DNA of 64,000 nt from Pirellula sp. SH-Sr6A (GTDB lineage Bacteria > Planctomycetota > Planctomycetia > Pirellulales > Pirellulaceae), in the NCBI RefSeq assembly GCF_001610875.1, contig NZ_CP011272.1, positions 3,701,988 through 3,765,987 of the forward strand, given 5' to 3'. Every line of letters begins with the position of its first letter. Position 1 is the first letter of the stretch. Under the pieces are notes generated by a model. The model saw nothing but the letters and a program-made list of their open reading frames with translations. It did not search any database and was not told the DNA's origin. Both the position numbers and the translations under genes were made by a program. This document shows positions 36,915-45,400 of the stretch, one piece after another.

Positions 36915-37811
36915 ATGACGACGCCAAGTGCTCACCGATTTCCCTTGCCATGGATCCGGTTTCCTATCATCTGCATCGCAGCGCTAGGTCTGGTTTGCCC
37001 CATCTGTTGTGCCCAGGATCTCTCGGGCCAACCGGTGCGGGAAACTCTCGCATCCCAAGCGAATACGAAGTACATGCCGTTCGCGCACGCACATAACGAT
37101 TATTTGCACCGAAGACCGCTTCGGGATGCGTTGGAGAGTGGATTTGCATCCGTCGAGGCGGATGTGTTTTTGGTCGATGGGGATTTGTGTGTTGCGCATA
37201 CGGCGGCGGAAATCGATCGCGCGAAGACCTTGCGAAACCTTTACTTGGAGCCTTTGCGTCAGATTGTCGAAGGGAACGGCGGACGGGTGCGTGCTGGAGT
37301 CTCGCAGCCGCTGGTGTTGTTGGTCGATATCAAGTCCGATGGCAGGAAGACTTTTGCGGAGCTGCATCGGCAATTGCTCGCGTATCGTTCGATGTTGTTC
37401 GCACGCGGGCCGGACGGAGAGAATCCTAAGGGGGCGGTCCAAGTGATCGTGAGTGGCAATCGTCCATTCGAGGACATAGAAAGTGCGAATCCTCGGCTGG
37501 CCACTATCGATGGTCGCCTCTCGGATTTAGGTCACCTGAGGTCATGCGACCTCTATCCTGTGCTCAGCGATAATTGGAACTTGCACTTTCGATGGCGAGG
37601 TGTCGGAGAGATCGGCCAAGAGGATTTAGAAAAGCTTCGAACGCTCGTGAAGTCGGTACATGCCGAGGGGAAGAAGCTTCGATTCTGGGCTATTCCAGAT
37701 CGGGAGGAGGTATGGCGTCTGCTACAGCGCGAGCAAGTCGATTTCATCAATACGGATCGACTCAAAGACCTGCAAATGGTCTTGGGCGCGAACGATTCGC
37801 CCCGCGAGTGA
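36915..37811 (+). CDS. Secreted GDPD/PI-PLC-superfamily phosphodiesterase
   Basis: A 298-residue protein with a signal peptide (residues about 12-33; WIRFPIICIAALGLVCPICCAQ). The mature enzyme shows the superfamily pattern FAHAHNDYLHRRPL near residue 56, then SVEADVFLVDGDLCVAHT, in which Glu, Asp and His form the metal site, and VLLVDIKSDG later. The C-terminal strand LRFWAIPDREEVW and FINTDRLKDL match the AIM6-like branch annotated as phosphatidylinositol-specific phospholipase C/glycerophosphodiester phosphodiesterase. It probably hydrolyses extracellular phosphodiesters. The 18-bp repeat array lies immediately upstream and may house its translation signals. Confidence 0.83.
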   Translation: MTTPSAHRFPLPWIRFPIICIAALGLVCPICCAQDLSGQPVRETLASQANTKYMPFAHAHNDYLHRRPLRDALESGFASVEADVFLVDGDLCVAHTAAEIDRAKTLRNLYLEPLRQIVEGNGGRVRAGVSQPLVLLVDIKSDGRKTFAELHRQLLAYRSMLFARGPDGENPKGAVQVIVSGNRPFEDIESANPRLATIDGRLSDLGHLRSCDLYPVLSDNWNLHFRWRGVGEIGQEDLEKLRTLVKSVHAEGKKLRFWAIPDREEVWRLLQREQVDFINTDRLKDLQMVLGANDSPRE

Positions 37812-37863
37812 ACGTTAACCTCTTCGCGGAGCAATGAATATCGAGCGGAAACGAATTCCTGCC

Positions 37864-38319
37864 CTACGCTTGGATATGCATTCGTTTGCAGGCTTCGGCG
37901 CACTCGCGGCAAACGCTCGCGCACTTTTTCATCATCGGGTCGGCCGCGAGTTTCTCACACTCGATCGAGCATGCCAAGCAGGCTTGGACGCACGCATCGC
38001 GAACGATCGACAGGAATGCACCATGGCGACCGACAACTCGGCTTGCCATCGCACAGATATCGGCGCAATCCAAGCAGGCTGCGGCGCATGCGGCATGCTC
38101 TTTCTTTCCAGCCGCGACGTTCATGGTGCAGTGCGAGTAGCAACTGCTGCATTCGACAGAGCAAGCGGCAATTTTCTGGGCAATGGCTGCCATGGCGTGG
38201 TGTGGAGCCGCATCTCCCGCAGGGACTTTAGGTTCTTGGGCTGTGGAGAAGCCACCTAAGAGAGCGCCCGCCATCGAGGTTGCGCCTAAACCCAATATAA
38301 GTTCGCGTCGGACCATCAT
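37864..38319 (-). CDS. Csp-like four-helix copper-binding protein (DUF326)
   Basis: A 151-residue exported protein. A strong ribosome site GCAGGAG lies seven bases before the ATG. The N-terminus MMVRRELILGLGATSMAGALLGG resembles a Tat signal (RR followed by a hydrophobic stretch); quoted core RRELILGLGATSMAG. The mature part is a Cys-rich helical bundle: IAACSVECSSCYSHC, HAACAAACLDCADICAMAS, ACVQACLACSIECEKLA and CASVCRECAEACKRMH. At least 17 Cys face the bundle core, as in Csp1/DUF326 proteins that store many Cu(I) ions. It would protect periplasmic or surface copper enzymes or store copper; direct role inferred from the family. Confidence 0.9.
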   Translation of the reverse strand: MMVRRELILGLGATSMAGALLGGFSTAQEPKVPAGDAAPHHAMAAIAQKIAACSVECSSCYSHCTMNVAAGKKEHAACAAACLDCADICAMASRVVGRHGAFLSIVRDACVQACLACSIECEKLAADPMMKKCASVCRECAEACKRMHIQA

Positions 38320-38716
38320 AATACTCCTGCTGTGAATGACGAACTTTGATATGGTCGCCAGCTAGCTGCGGCGACGATCGCGGCAGGAGTGGCGAGCATG
38401 ACCTAGAAGAAGCAGGGCAAGTTGCGCGCCAAGCACCGAGTCCGATTCGCAAGTCCTGTTTCAAGCGACGATTGTCGGAAGCACTGGCTCTCGATGCTCC
38501 TTCATCGACCAACCTGTCTCCCCATCGACCGGCGGTGCGAGTGTTGGCGACGTTTGTGTGGATGTTTGACAATTCGTGGTGGTTCTGGTCCGCCGATTGC
38601 GATGTCCAAGGAGACACGAGGGACGAATGGCGGCTTGTCCTAGCCATCGAACCGGATCGTGTTGTATCGGGAACAGGAATTCGAGCGAAAGCTATTTAAA
38701 GGAAAGAGAGCAGATC
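38320..38716. other. Intergenic stretch, no gene supported
   Basis: About 400 bases between the Csp-like gene (minus) and the 34-residue peptide gene (plus). Frames on both strands are open for 70-139 codons, but their compositions are unlike proteins of this genome and none has a ribosome site or a domain. I saw no clear terminator or repeat. The stretch contains the promoters of both flanking genes. Confidence 0.5.
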
Positions 38717-38821
38717 ATGGGAATGGGTAAGAAGTCGATATTTGCGGCCCTCTGGGTTTTGGGGATACCGTTGCCGTTGTTGGTGATCGTCTACTTTCTC
38801 ACCTCGGGGGGGTGCAACTGA
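38717..38821 (+). CDS. 34-residue predicted membrane peptide
   Basis: ATG at 38717 is preceded by AGGAAAGAGAG at a normal distance. The peptide MGMGKKSIFAALWVLGIPLP continues LLVIVYFLTSGGCN: a short basic head, one membrane segment of about 20 residues with a central IPLP kink and a GGC-containing tail. I cannot name a family. The strong ribosome site and the clean membrane pattern support it, but the short length leaves doubt. It lies 100 bases before the S9 peptidase gene and could act as a small membrane accessory. Confidence 0.5.
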   Translation: MGMGKKSIFAALWVLGIPLPLLVIVYFLTSGGCN

Positions 38822-38920
38822 CCCGGTTGGTTGTGATAGGTGGCTTCTGGAAGTATGATGGCAGGTTCTTCCTCTCGGCATTCACGAATCTGTTCGTCAA
38901 CTCCCTTCTCAGCGCTGCGC

Positions 38921-41071
38921 ATGTTGACCAAGCAACCTTCACTCGGACATTGGGCGGTAATTCTTTTGAACGCCATGATCCTATCGGGCTCTACAGTTTC
39001 CTATGACTCTAGAGCTCGATGCGATGGTGCCGAGCCGATGTCCTTGGAAGGGTTATTCCAGCTAGAGCGGGTCGCGGATCCGCAGTTGAGCCCGGACGGA
39101 TCGAAGGTTGTCTATCAAGTGACAAAGATCCTCGATGCGTCGAAGAATCAAAAGGCGACTCAGCTTTGGTTGGCCAATGCGGATGGTTCCGGGAGCAGAC
39201 AGTTAACGACTTCGGGCAAATCCGATACGCACCCTCGTTGGTCGCCCGATGGCACCAAGATCCTTTTTGAATCGACCCGAGATGGGTCTTCTCAGATCTA
39301 CGTTCTCGATCTCGCTGCGGGAGGCGAGCCGAGGAAAGTGACCCAGATTGCGACGGGTGCCAGCAATGGGATCTGGTCGCCGGACGGAGGCCGCATCGCA
39401 TTCCTCTCGACCGTGCGACCGGAGTGGAGCGCTCTTCCCTTTGCGGAGTCGGATGCCAAGAACAAAGATACGGACGAGGCTGCTAGCAACTCTTTAGTGA
39501 AAGCGAAGACCTTCACGAAGTTGTTCTATCGCCACTGGGATTCATACGTCGAGGACAAAAGGAATCATTTGTTCGTCATCCAAGCCGATGGCACGGATTG
39601 TCGGGATGTGACGCCGGGAGATCGGGACGCTTACCCGACGAGTTCGACGTTCAGTGCGGGGGACGAATTCACATTCTCTCCAGATGGAAACTATCTTCTG
39701 TTCACGGCCGTACCGGCAAAGGGAGAGTCGTGGAGTACGAATCATGACATTTGTCGTGTATCGATACAGAACAAGGAGCAAGAGTGGCAACCGATTACCT
39801 CCGGTCCAGCTGCCGAGAGCTTGATCCAGTTCAGTCCTGACGGAAAGTGGGCTGCTTATCGGGCTCAATCCAAGCCCGGATATGAAGCGGATCGCTGGCA
39901 ATTGATCGTATGCGAATGCAATCCAGATGGCACCTTTCGCGGGACGCCTACTTCCTGGACCGAGAGTCTGGACAGCCCGGTGAACGATTTTCGATGGCTC
40001 GACAGCGCGAGAATTCTATTCACTTCGGATAAGAACGCATCGAGTGTTCTTTTTCTAGCAAGTGCAAGTAAGCAGCCTGAACCAGTCGCTGCACCTTTTG
40101 AGGGTGGTCGGATGGGCCAGTTGACGGGTCTTTCGCTTCGAGGGGATCGTTATGCTTTGGCTCGTGCGACGATGAACGAACCTGCCGCTTTGTACACGGG
40201 TAGTTTGGCGGGGGGCGTCGCGTTGTCCATCACGGCGCACAATCGAGAGTTGCTTGCAAAGTGGGAGCGTCCCGTGCCGGAAAGCATGCAGGTTCCGGTG
40301 GAGGGGGATGTGCAGATGCAGATGTGGATCTTGAAGCCACCTAGCTTTGATCCCGCCAAGAAATGGCCTGTTGTTTACTTGATCCATGGCGGGCCACAGG
40401 GGGCTTGGGAAGACGGCTGGAGTTTTCGTTGGTGCCCCCAGATTTGGGCAGCTCAAGGCTATGTCGTGGCCATGCCGAATCCGCGAGGGTCGACCAGTTT
40501 TGGCCAGAAGTTCTGCGACGAGATCAGTGGCGATTGGGGTGGCAAGTGCTACCGAGATCTGGTGGCGGGGTTAAAGCAGATCCAGTCGCTCGATTATGTC
40601 GACGCGGGCAGGATTGCATCGGCTGGAGCCAGTTTCGGTGGCTACATGCAGAATTGGTTTGCGGTCAATGAGATCTCGAAGGAGTTCCGCTGTTTGATCA
40701 CCCACTGCAGCGTCTACAATTTCGAGAGTATGTGGGGGACGACCGACGAGTTATGGTTTGATGAGTATGAGCATGGTGGCATGCCATGGGAGAAGCAGGA
40801 AAAGTACCGCGAGTTCAGCCCCCATCGCTTGGCAGGCAATCTCACCAAATACAAAACTCCGATGCTGGTGATCCACAATGATCTCGATTTTCGTTGCCCG
40901 ATAGGGCAGGGGCATGAGCTCTTTCAGGCATTGCAACGATTGGGAGTCGAGAGTCGGTTCGTCAATTTTCCTGACGAAGGGCATTGGGTGAACAAGACAG
41001 CGAACAGCCTTCATTGGCACCGCGAGATCTTTGGTTGGTTGCAAAAGTATTGCCCGCCGGGCGCGAAGTGA
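38921..41071 (+). CDS. Exported S9-family serine peptidase (prolyl-oligopeptidase type)
   Basis: A 716-residue protein. The ATG at 38921 opens a signal-like segment (HWAVILLNAMILSGSTVSY); a longer frame from 38840 does not. Residues about 45-440 are a WD40-like (PD40) propeller with repeats such as DTHPRWSPDGTKILFES and GIWSPDGGRIAFLST. The alpha/beta-hydrolase domain contains PVVYLIHGGPQGAW, the nucleophile Ser571 in SAGASFGGYM, Asp656 in IHNDLDFRCP and His688 in PDEGHW. Family members cleave peptides, often at the N-terminal end or after proline. It may feed amino acids to the symporter encoded 42 bases downstream. Confidence 0.9.
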   Translation: MLTKQPSLGHWAVILLNAMILSGSTVSYDSRARCDGAEPMSLEGLFQLERVADPQLSPDGSKVVYQVTKILDASKNQKATQLWLANADGSGSRQLTTSGKSDTHPRWSPDGTKILFESTRDGSSQIYVLDLAAGGEPRKVTQIATGASNGIWSPDGGRIAFLSTVRPEWSALPFAESDAKNKDTDEAASNSLVKAKTFTKLFYRHWDSYVEDKRNHLFVIQADGTDCRDVTPGDRDAYPTSSTFSAGDEFTFSPDGNYLLFTAVPAKGESWSTNHDICRVSIQNKEQEWQPITSGPAAESLIQFSPDGKWAAYRAQSKPGYEADRWQLIVCECNPDGTFRGTPTSWTESLDSPVNDFRWLDSARILFTSDKNASSVLFLASASKQPEPVAAPFEGGRMGQLTGLSLRGDRYALARATMNEPAALYTGSLAGGVALSITAHNRELLAKWERPVPESMQVPVEGDVQMQMWILKPPSFDPAKKWPVVYLIHGGPQGAWEDGWSFRWCPQIWAAQGYVVAMPNPRGSTSFGQKFCDEISGDWGGKCYRDLVAGLKQIQSLDYVDAGRIASAGASFGGYMQNWFAVNEISKEFRCLITHCSVYNFESMWGTTDELWFDEYEHGGMPWEKQEKYREFSPHRLAGNLTKYKTPMLVIHNDLDFRCPIGQGHELFQALQRLGVESRFVNFPDEGHWVNKTANSLHWHREIFGWLQKYCPPGAK

Positions 41072-41113
41072 TCCGCTTCGTCTTTCCTAACGAGTAGCCA
41101 TTAGAAAGAAGCT

Positions 41114-42445
41114 ATGAGCGAATCGAACGCGCGAGGCCTCGCCTTGCATTGGCGCATCCTGATCGGTCTTGCGGTAGGGGCCATAGCGGGGCTGGTATGC
41201 AAGCAATGGCTAGGGGATCATCCAGGACTCAAATGGTTTAGTGAGAACATTGCCAACACCGTTGGGCAAGTCTTTCTGCGACTCATTTTCATGGTGGTGA
41301 TACCACTCGTCTTTTGTGCTCTGACGCTTGGAGTGGCAGAGATCGGCGATGTTCGAAAGCTGGGTCGACTGGGGCTGATGACGTTCCTGATGACTCTTCT
41401 TTTTTCCGGCGCCTCGGTGGTTATCGGATTGGGGTTAGCGAACACGCTCAAGCCAGGTACCAGTTTGAGCGATGAAAGCAGGGAGAGGCTCAAGGAGCAG
41501 TTTACGAGCGATGCGGATGACAAGATCAAGAAGGCAGGTAGTTCTAAGGGAATTATCGCGACGCTTCTCGAGATCATTCCACGCAATCCGCTCCAAGAAG
41601 CTGTCGGTGCTTTAGACGGATCGTCGCCTGGGAGCGGCCTGCTCGGCGTGATGTTTTTCTCGCTGTGTATGGGGGTTGCGCTGACAACGATTGGGGACAA
41701 GGCGAAGCCGGTCCTCGCCGTGTTGGAGGGGTTCTATGAAGCGATCATGGCGATCATACGCACGGCCATGTCGCTCGCGCCCTACGGGGTTGCGGGGCTG
41801 GTCTTTTACGCTACGACGCTGCTGGGCTTCGATATCATTCGGTTGTTGGCGGGATATGTGGTCGCGGTCATACTCGGGCTCAGCATCCACATGTTTGTCG
41901 TTTATTCGATTGCCATTTGGGTGATCGCGAAGCGGAACCCGCTAACCTTTTTTCGAGATATCCTCGAAGTGCTCGTGACGGCGTTTGGGACATCGAGTTC
42001 GAGCGCCACGTTGCCCACTTCGATACGGGTGGTAGATGAGAATCTCAAACTGAATCGAAAAATATCGCACTTTGTCTTGACGATCGGCTCGACAGCGAAC
42101 CAGAACGGGACCGCGTTATACGAGGGGATTACAGTCTTATTCCTCGCGCAAGTCTTTGGTGTGGAGTTATCCCTGAGCCAACAGATTATCGTCGTGTTGC
42201 TATCGATGTTGGCTGGCATTGGGACGGCAGGTGTGCCAGGGGGATCGCTCCCGCTGGTCGTACTGGTGCTTCAGTCGGTGGGTGTCCCTCCTGAAGGAAT
42301 CGCGATCATTATGGGGGTCGATCGTTTGCTCGACATGTCCCGAACCACAGTCAACGTTTGTGGGGATGTCGCGGTTGCGGTATGTGTCGATGCGATTGAG
42401 GGGAAGCGGATGGAATCGCATTCGGACGCAATCACGGCAAGTTGA
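41114..42445 (+). CDS. Dicarboxylate/amino acid:cation symporter (DAACS family)
   Basis: A 443-residue inner-membrane transporter with about eight transmembrane segments plus hairpins. The family motifs are visible: the Ser-rich hairpin AFGTSSSSATLPTSI, the NMDGT-like NQNGTALYEGI, GIGTAGVPGGSLP and the C-terminal DRLLDMSRTTVNVCGD with the Asp and Arg that bind substrate carboxylates. It would import glutamate, aspartate or C4-dicarboxylates with protons or sodium. NMDGT is altered to NQNGT, and the residue changes could shift the cation or substrate preference. Its 3' end overlaps the end of the opposite VWA gene by 14 bases. Confidence 0.93.
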   Translation: MSESNARGLALHWRILIGLAVGAIAGLVCKQWLGDHPGLKWFSENIANTVGQVFLRLIFMVVIPLVFCALTLGVAEIGDVRKLGRLGLMTFLMTLLFSGASVVIGLGLANTLKPGTSLSDESRERLKEQFTSDADDKIKKAGSSKGIIATLLEIIPRNPLQEAVGALDGSSPGSGLLGVMFFSLCMGVALTTIGDKAKPVLAVLEGFYEAIMAIIRTAMSLAPYGVAGLVFYATTLLGFDIIRLLAGYVVAVILGLSIHMFVVYSIAIWVIAKRNPLTFFRDILEVLVTAFGTSSSSATLPTSIRVVDENLKLNRKISHFVLTIGSTANQNGTALYEGITVLFLAQVFGVELSLSQQIIVVLLSMLAGIGTAGVPGGSLPLVVLVLQSVGVPPEGIAIIMGVDRLLDMSRTTVNVCGDVAVAVCVDAIEGKRMESHSDAITAS

Positions 42446-45400
42446 TCGGCAAGGGCAGGTATTCGCTCGCTTCCCGAATTTCGATCTCGATAGGTTCTTC
42501 GTTTTCGAGGCTCCAAGCACCGGATGTGAGACTTCCTTTGTTGTAAATCTCGATTCGATTCGCATTGGACTGGGTGGCGCGGAGTCTAGCTTCTCCTTGG
42601 AAATGAAAGGAGTGCGTTGCGCTCTTCTGCGTGTCGTCGTATTTATGCCGCACCTTGGTAGGGAGGGCATCGGGTGCCGCGACAAACTGCACTTTGGTTT
42701 GATGGATATCGTTTCCTTCCAATTCCTTGCTTTCTTTCACCGTGACGGAATCGATCGTGCGGGAGGACTCAGTAGGCTGCAGGGTGCATTGAACTCGGTA
42801 TCCGGGAATGGAGGGAACGGGCACGCCTGAGGCAAACTTGCTGGGATTGCTCAGTAGCTCTGGGATTGGAATGGAAAGAAGGGGGGTGGCTGGTTCGTCC
42901 GAAAACCAGATCTTGATACTGGCCTGGGTGGCGCGATCGGGCCAATTTCCTGCTCGGCAGTCGACGAGTGGAACCGGAACTCCGCTCTTCCAGTGCTTAT
43001 CGAAGAAGACATAAGGTTTCCCAATGTTTTGTTTCGACTCGGTCTGTGCTTGGATTTCGATCCAAAGTTCGCGGGGTCTGCGAGTGTAGTGGCTATTGGG
43101 ATTTTGGATGGAGATGGGGAAAAGAACCGAGTTGGCTTCAACGGTGGGACGATGGACTCGAGCAATTCGACGTTCTTGGGAATTGGCTTTGCGCAGTACC
43201 CCTAACTTCGGCGAGCCGACGGAATAGGGCTCCGATCGTATTTCGAGTCCGTCTTCCCTCAAGCTCAGTTCGATCGATTCCCCACCCTCTAGAACCATTT
43301 CCTTTTTGATCGTCTGGAAGGAAAGCTCGACTCGTTCGGTGCCGCGTGAGCCGAGTTCGATCTGTACGGGAGAATTGAGTTTGCTAACGGTTTCGTTCCG
43401 TCGCGCGTCGAGTTGAATGTCCGAGCTATTGGAGGAGTTCGAGATCCGATATTCCCCTTTCGAGAGTTGTTCCATCAAGGCTCGGAGCAGCGCGGTACGG
43501 TTGCCGACATCGTAGTATTGGCCGCCGGTGACATCGGCGATTCGATTGAGGTTTTGCCAAGCTTGGCTATCCTGGGTGCGATCGATTCCGACCCCGAGAA
43601 CAAAGGTAGGAACTTTTCGTTGTTCCCAAGCCCGCAGCACATCCTCGAGCGTTGTATCGGCCTCCCGATCACCTCCCGGGGTACGAAGTGCATTGAATTG
43701 GAAATTGTCGCCATCGGTAATCAAGACGACGCACTTTGCGGTCGAGTTGGAGTCGGCGTCGAAGTCCGAATAGGCTTCGATCACCGATTGGTAGACCGGA
43801 GACTGGCCCCAGGGAACGACGCTGCCCAATAGATCGGCGAGTTCGGAAATGGATTGCGGCTGAAAACGGCCGAGCGGCATCACATTCTCGACATCTCGAC
43901 TTGGTGTTAAGCCATCTGGGATCGCTCCGATGTAATTCGGCTGAAGCAGCAGACGGGTGGAGCCGGTGGCACCCGATTTTGAATCGCTGATGGGCCTGGA
44001 CCATCCCATTCGATGTCCGAACAAACGGACACCGACGCGGGCATCCGGAAACCCTGCTAGTTGGTCGAGCAGTTGCAAAATGCCGGCTTTGGCGGCGTCC
44101 AGTTTCGATTGAACTCTCGCATCGACCGCTTCGAGAGGAATCATTCCACCCATGCTGGACGAACAATCAAGCACGAAAACGATCGAGGGTTGTTTTGGCT
44201 TGTCACCAAACAAGACGATTTCAGAACGTCGTTCAGGAACCCACTCGTCCTCTACGACATGGAAGCGATCGATGCTGAGATCTTTCGTGAATTCATGACC
44301 TCGAAATGCGGCCACGAATTCGCTTCGTGCGCCAGACGACGAGTCGAGGGGAGTGTTGAGTACGGACGAGATGGATTCATCGCCGCTAGGAAGTTTGAGT
44401 TCTCGTTCGAGCGAGATCAAGTCGCCAGCAGATGTGCGTTGAAAGAGACCCACGGAACCTGAGGGTAGCTCTGGATTCCACTGGCCTCCGTCGGGCAATC
44501 CAATGCGACTGGTACGGAGTGATATCGATAACGGGTCCGACTCTTCGTCGCCTGTTTTCATATCGAGTATCAAAGCTTGACGATAGGAGCCCACCCGCAC
44601 ATCTAATTGCCGTTGAATCGAAGCGGACAACTCGTCGAGGTCTGCAGAGTTCGCCGGTAACTTCGCTAGATTAGAAAGAAGCTGTTCGACAGCGACTTTG
44701 AAAAAGGGAGCGGCATCTCCCTCGACGGACTTCGTTGCATAGAAATCTTCGAGCGACCGCTGCGCGTACCAGCTCAGTAGATCTTTGATGGCGATATTGC
44801 GAAACAGAGCAAATCCGTGGGCATCGGTTCTTCGTGAGGACCAAGGCGCGAGAATGCGTTCCACATAGTCGGCATACACGGCAGTGGCCCAAGACGCGTT
44901 GGTGTCTTGCAAGGGAAGATCGATACCGGCATTCCGACACCACGCCGCAACGCGGTTAGGAGTGAAGGCAGGGAAGGCATTGAACAAATTGCGCAATTGG
45001 CGATTGCCCTTTTCGATTCGATCCGCCATTTCCGATGGCTCCCCAGCGCCGGCTGTAGCATCTGCAGGATCGGGTTCGAGCAAGGGATAGGTGCTCTGTA
45101 TGTAGGTCAAGAAGGGATGCTCGCCCCAGGCTTCCCAATGAGGGCGCCAGCCGGAGGGGTTTTGCGACGTCTGGAGCATGGAGGCGTCGGCGTTCACGCC
45201 AGGAATCGCATTCTTTCGCCAATTGGATTTCAAACTCTCGACCAAATGATTTCGATTGGATTCATGGTTCGATTCGAGAATCTCTGCTTCCAAAGCACGA
45301 AGTCGATCTCGCACTTCCTTGTCGCTAATCAGAATCTGAAGCTCCGTTCCCACTTCAGCAAGGAGCGCTGCGCCTCGGTCTCGATTTTGCAGGGCGAGTT

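Noticed and set aside
38228-38699. Frames of 117-139 codons between the Csp-like gene and the 34-residue peptide
   Set aside because: No ribosome site, no domain, and residue composition unlike the neighbours on either strand.
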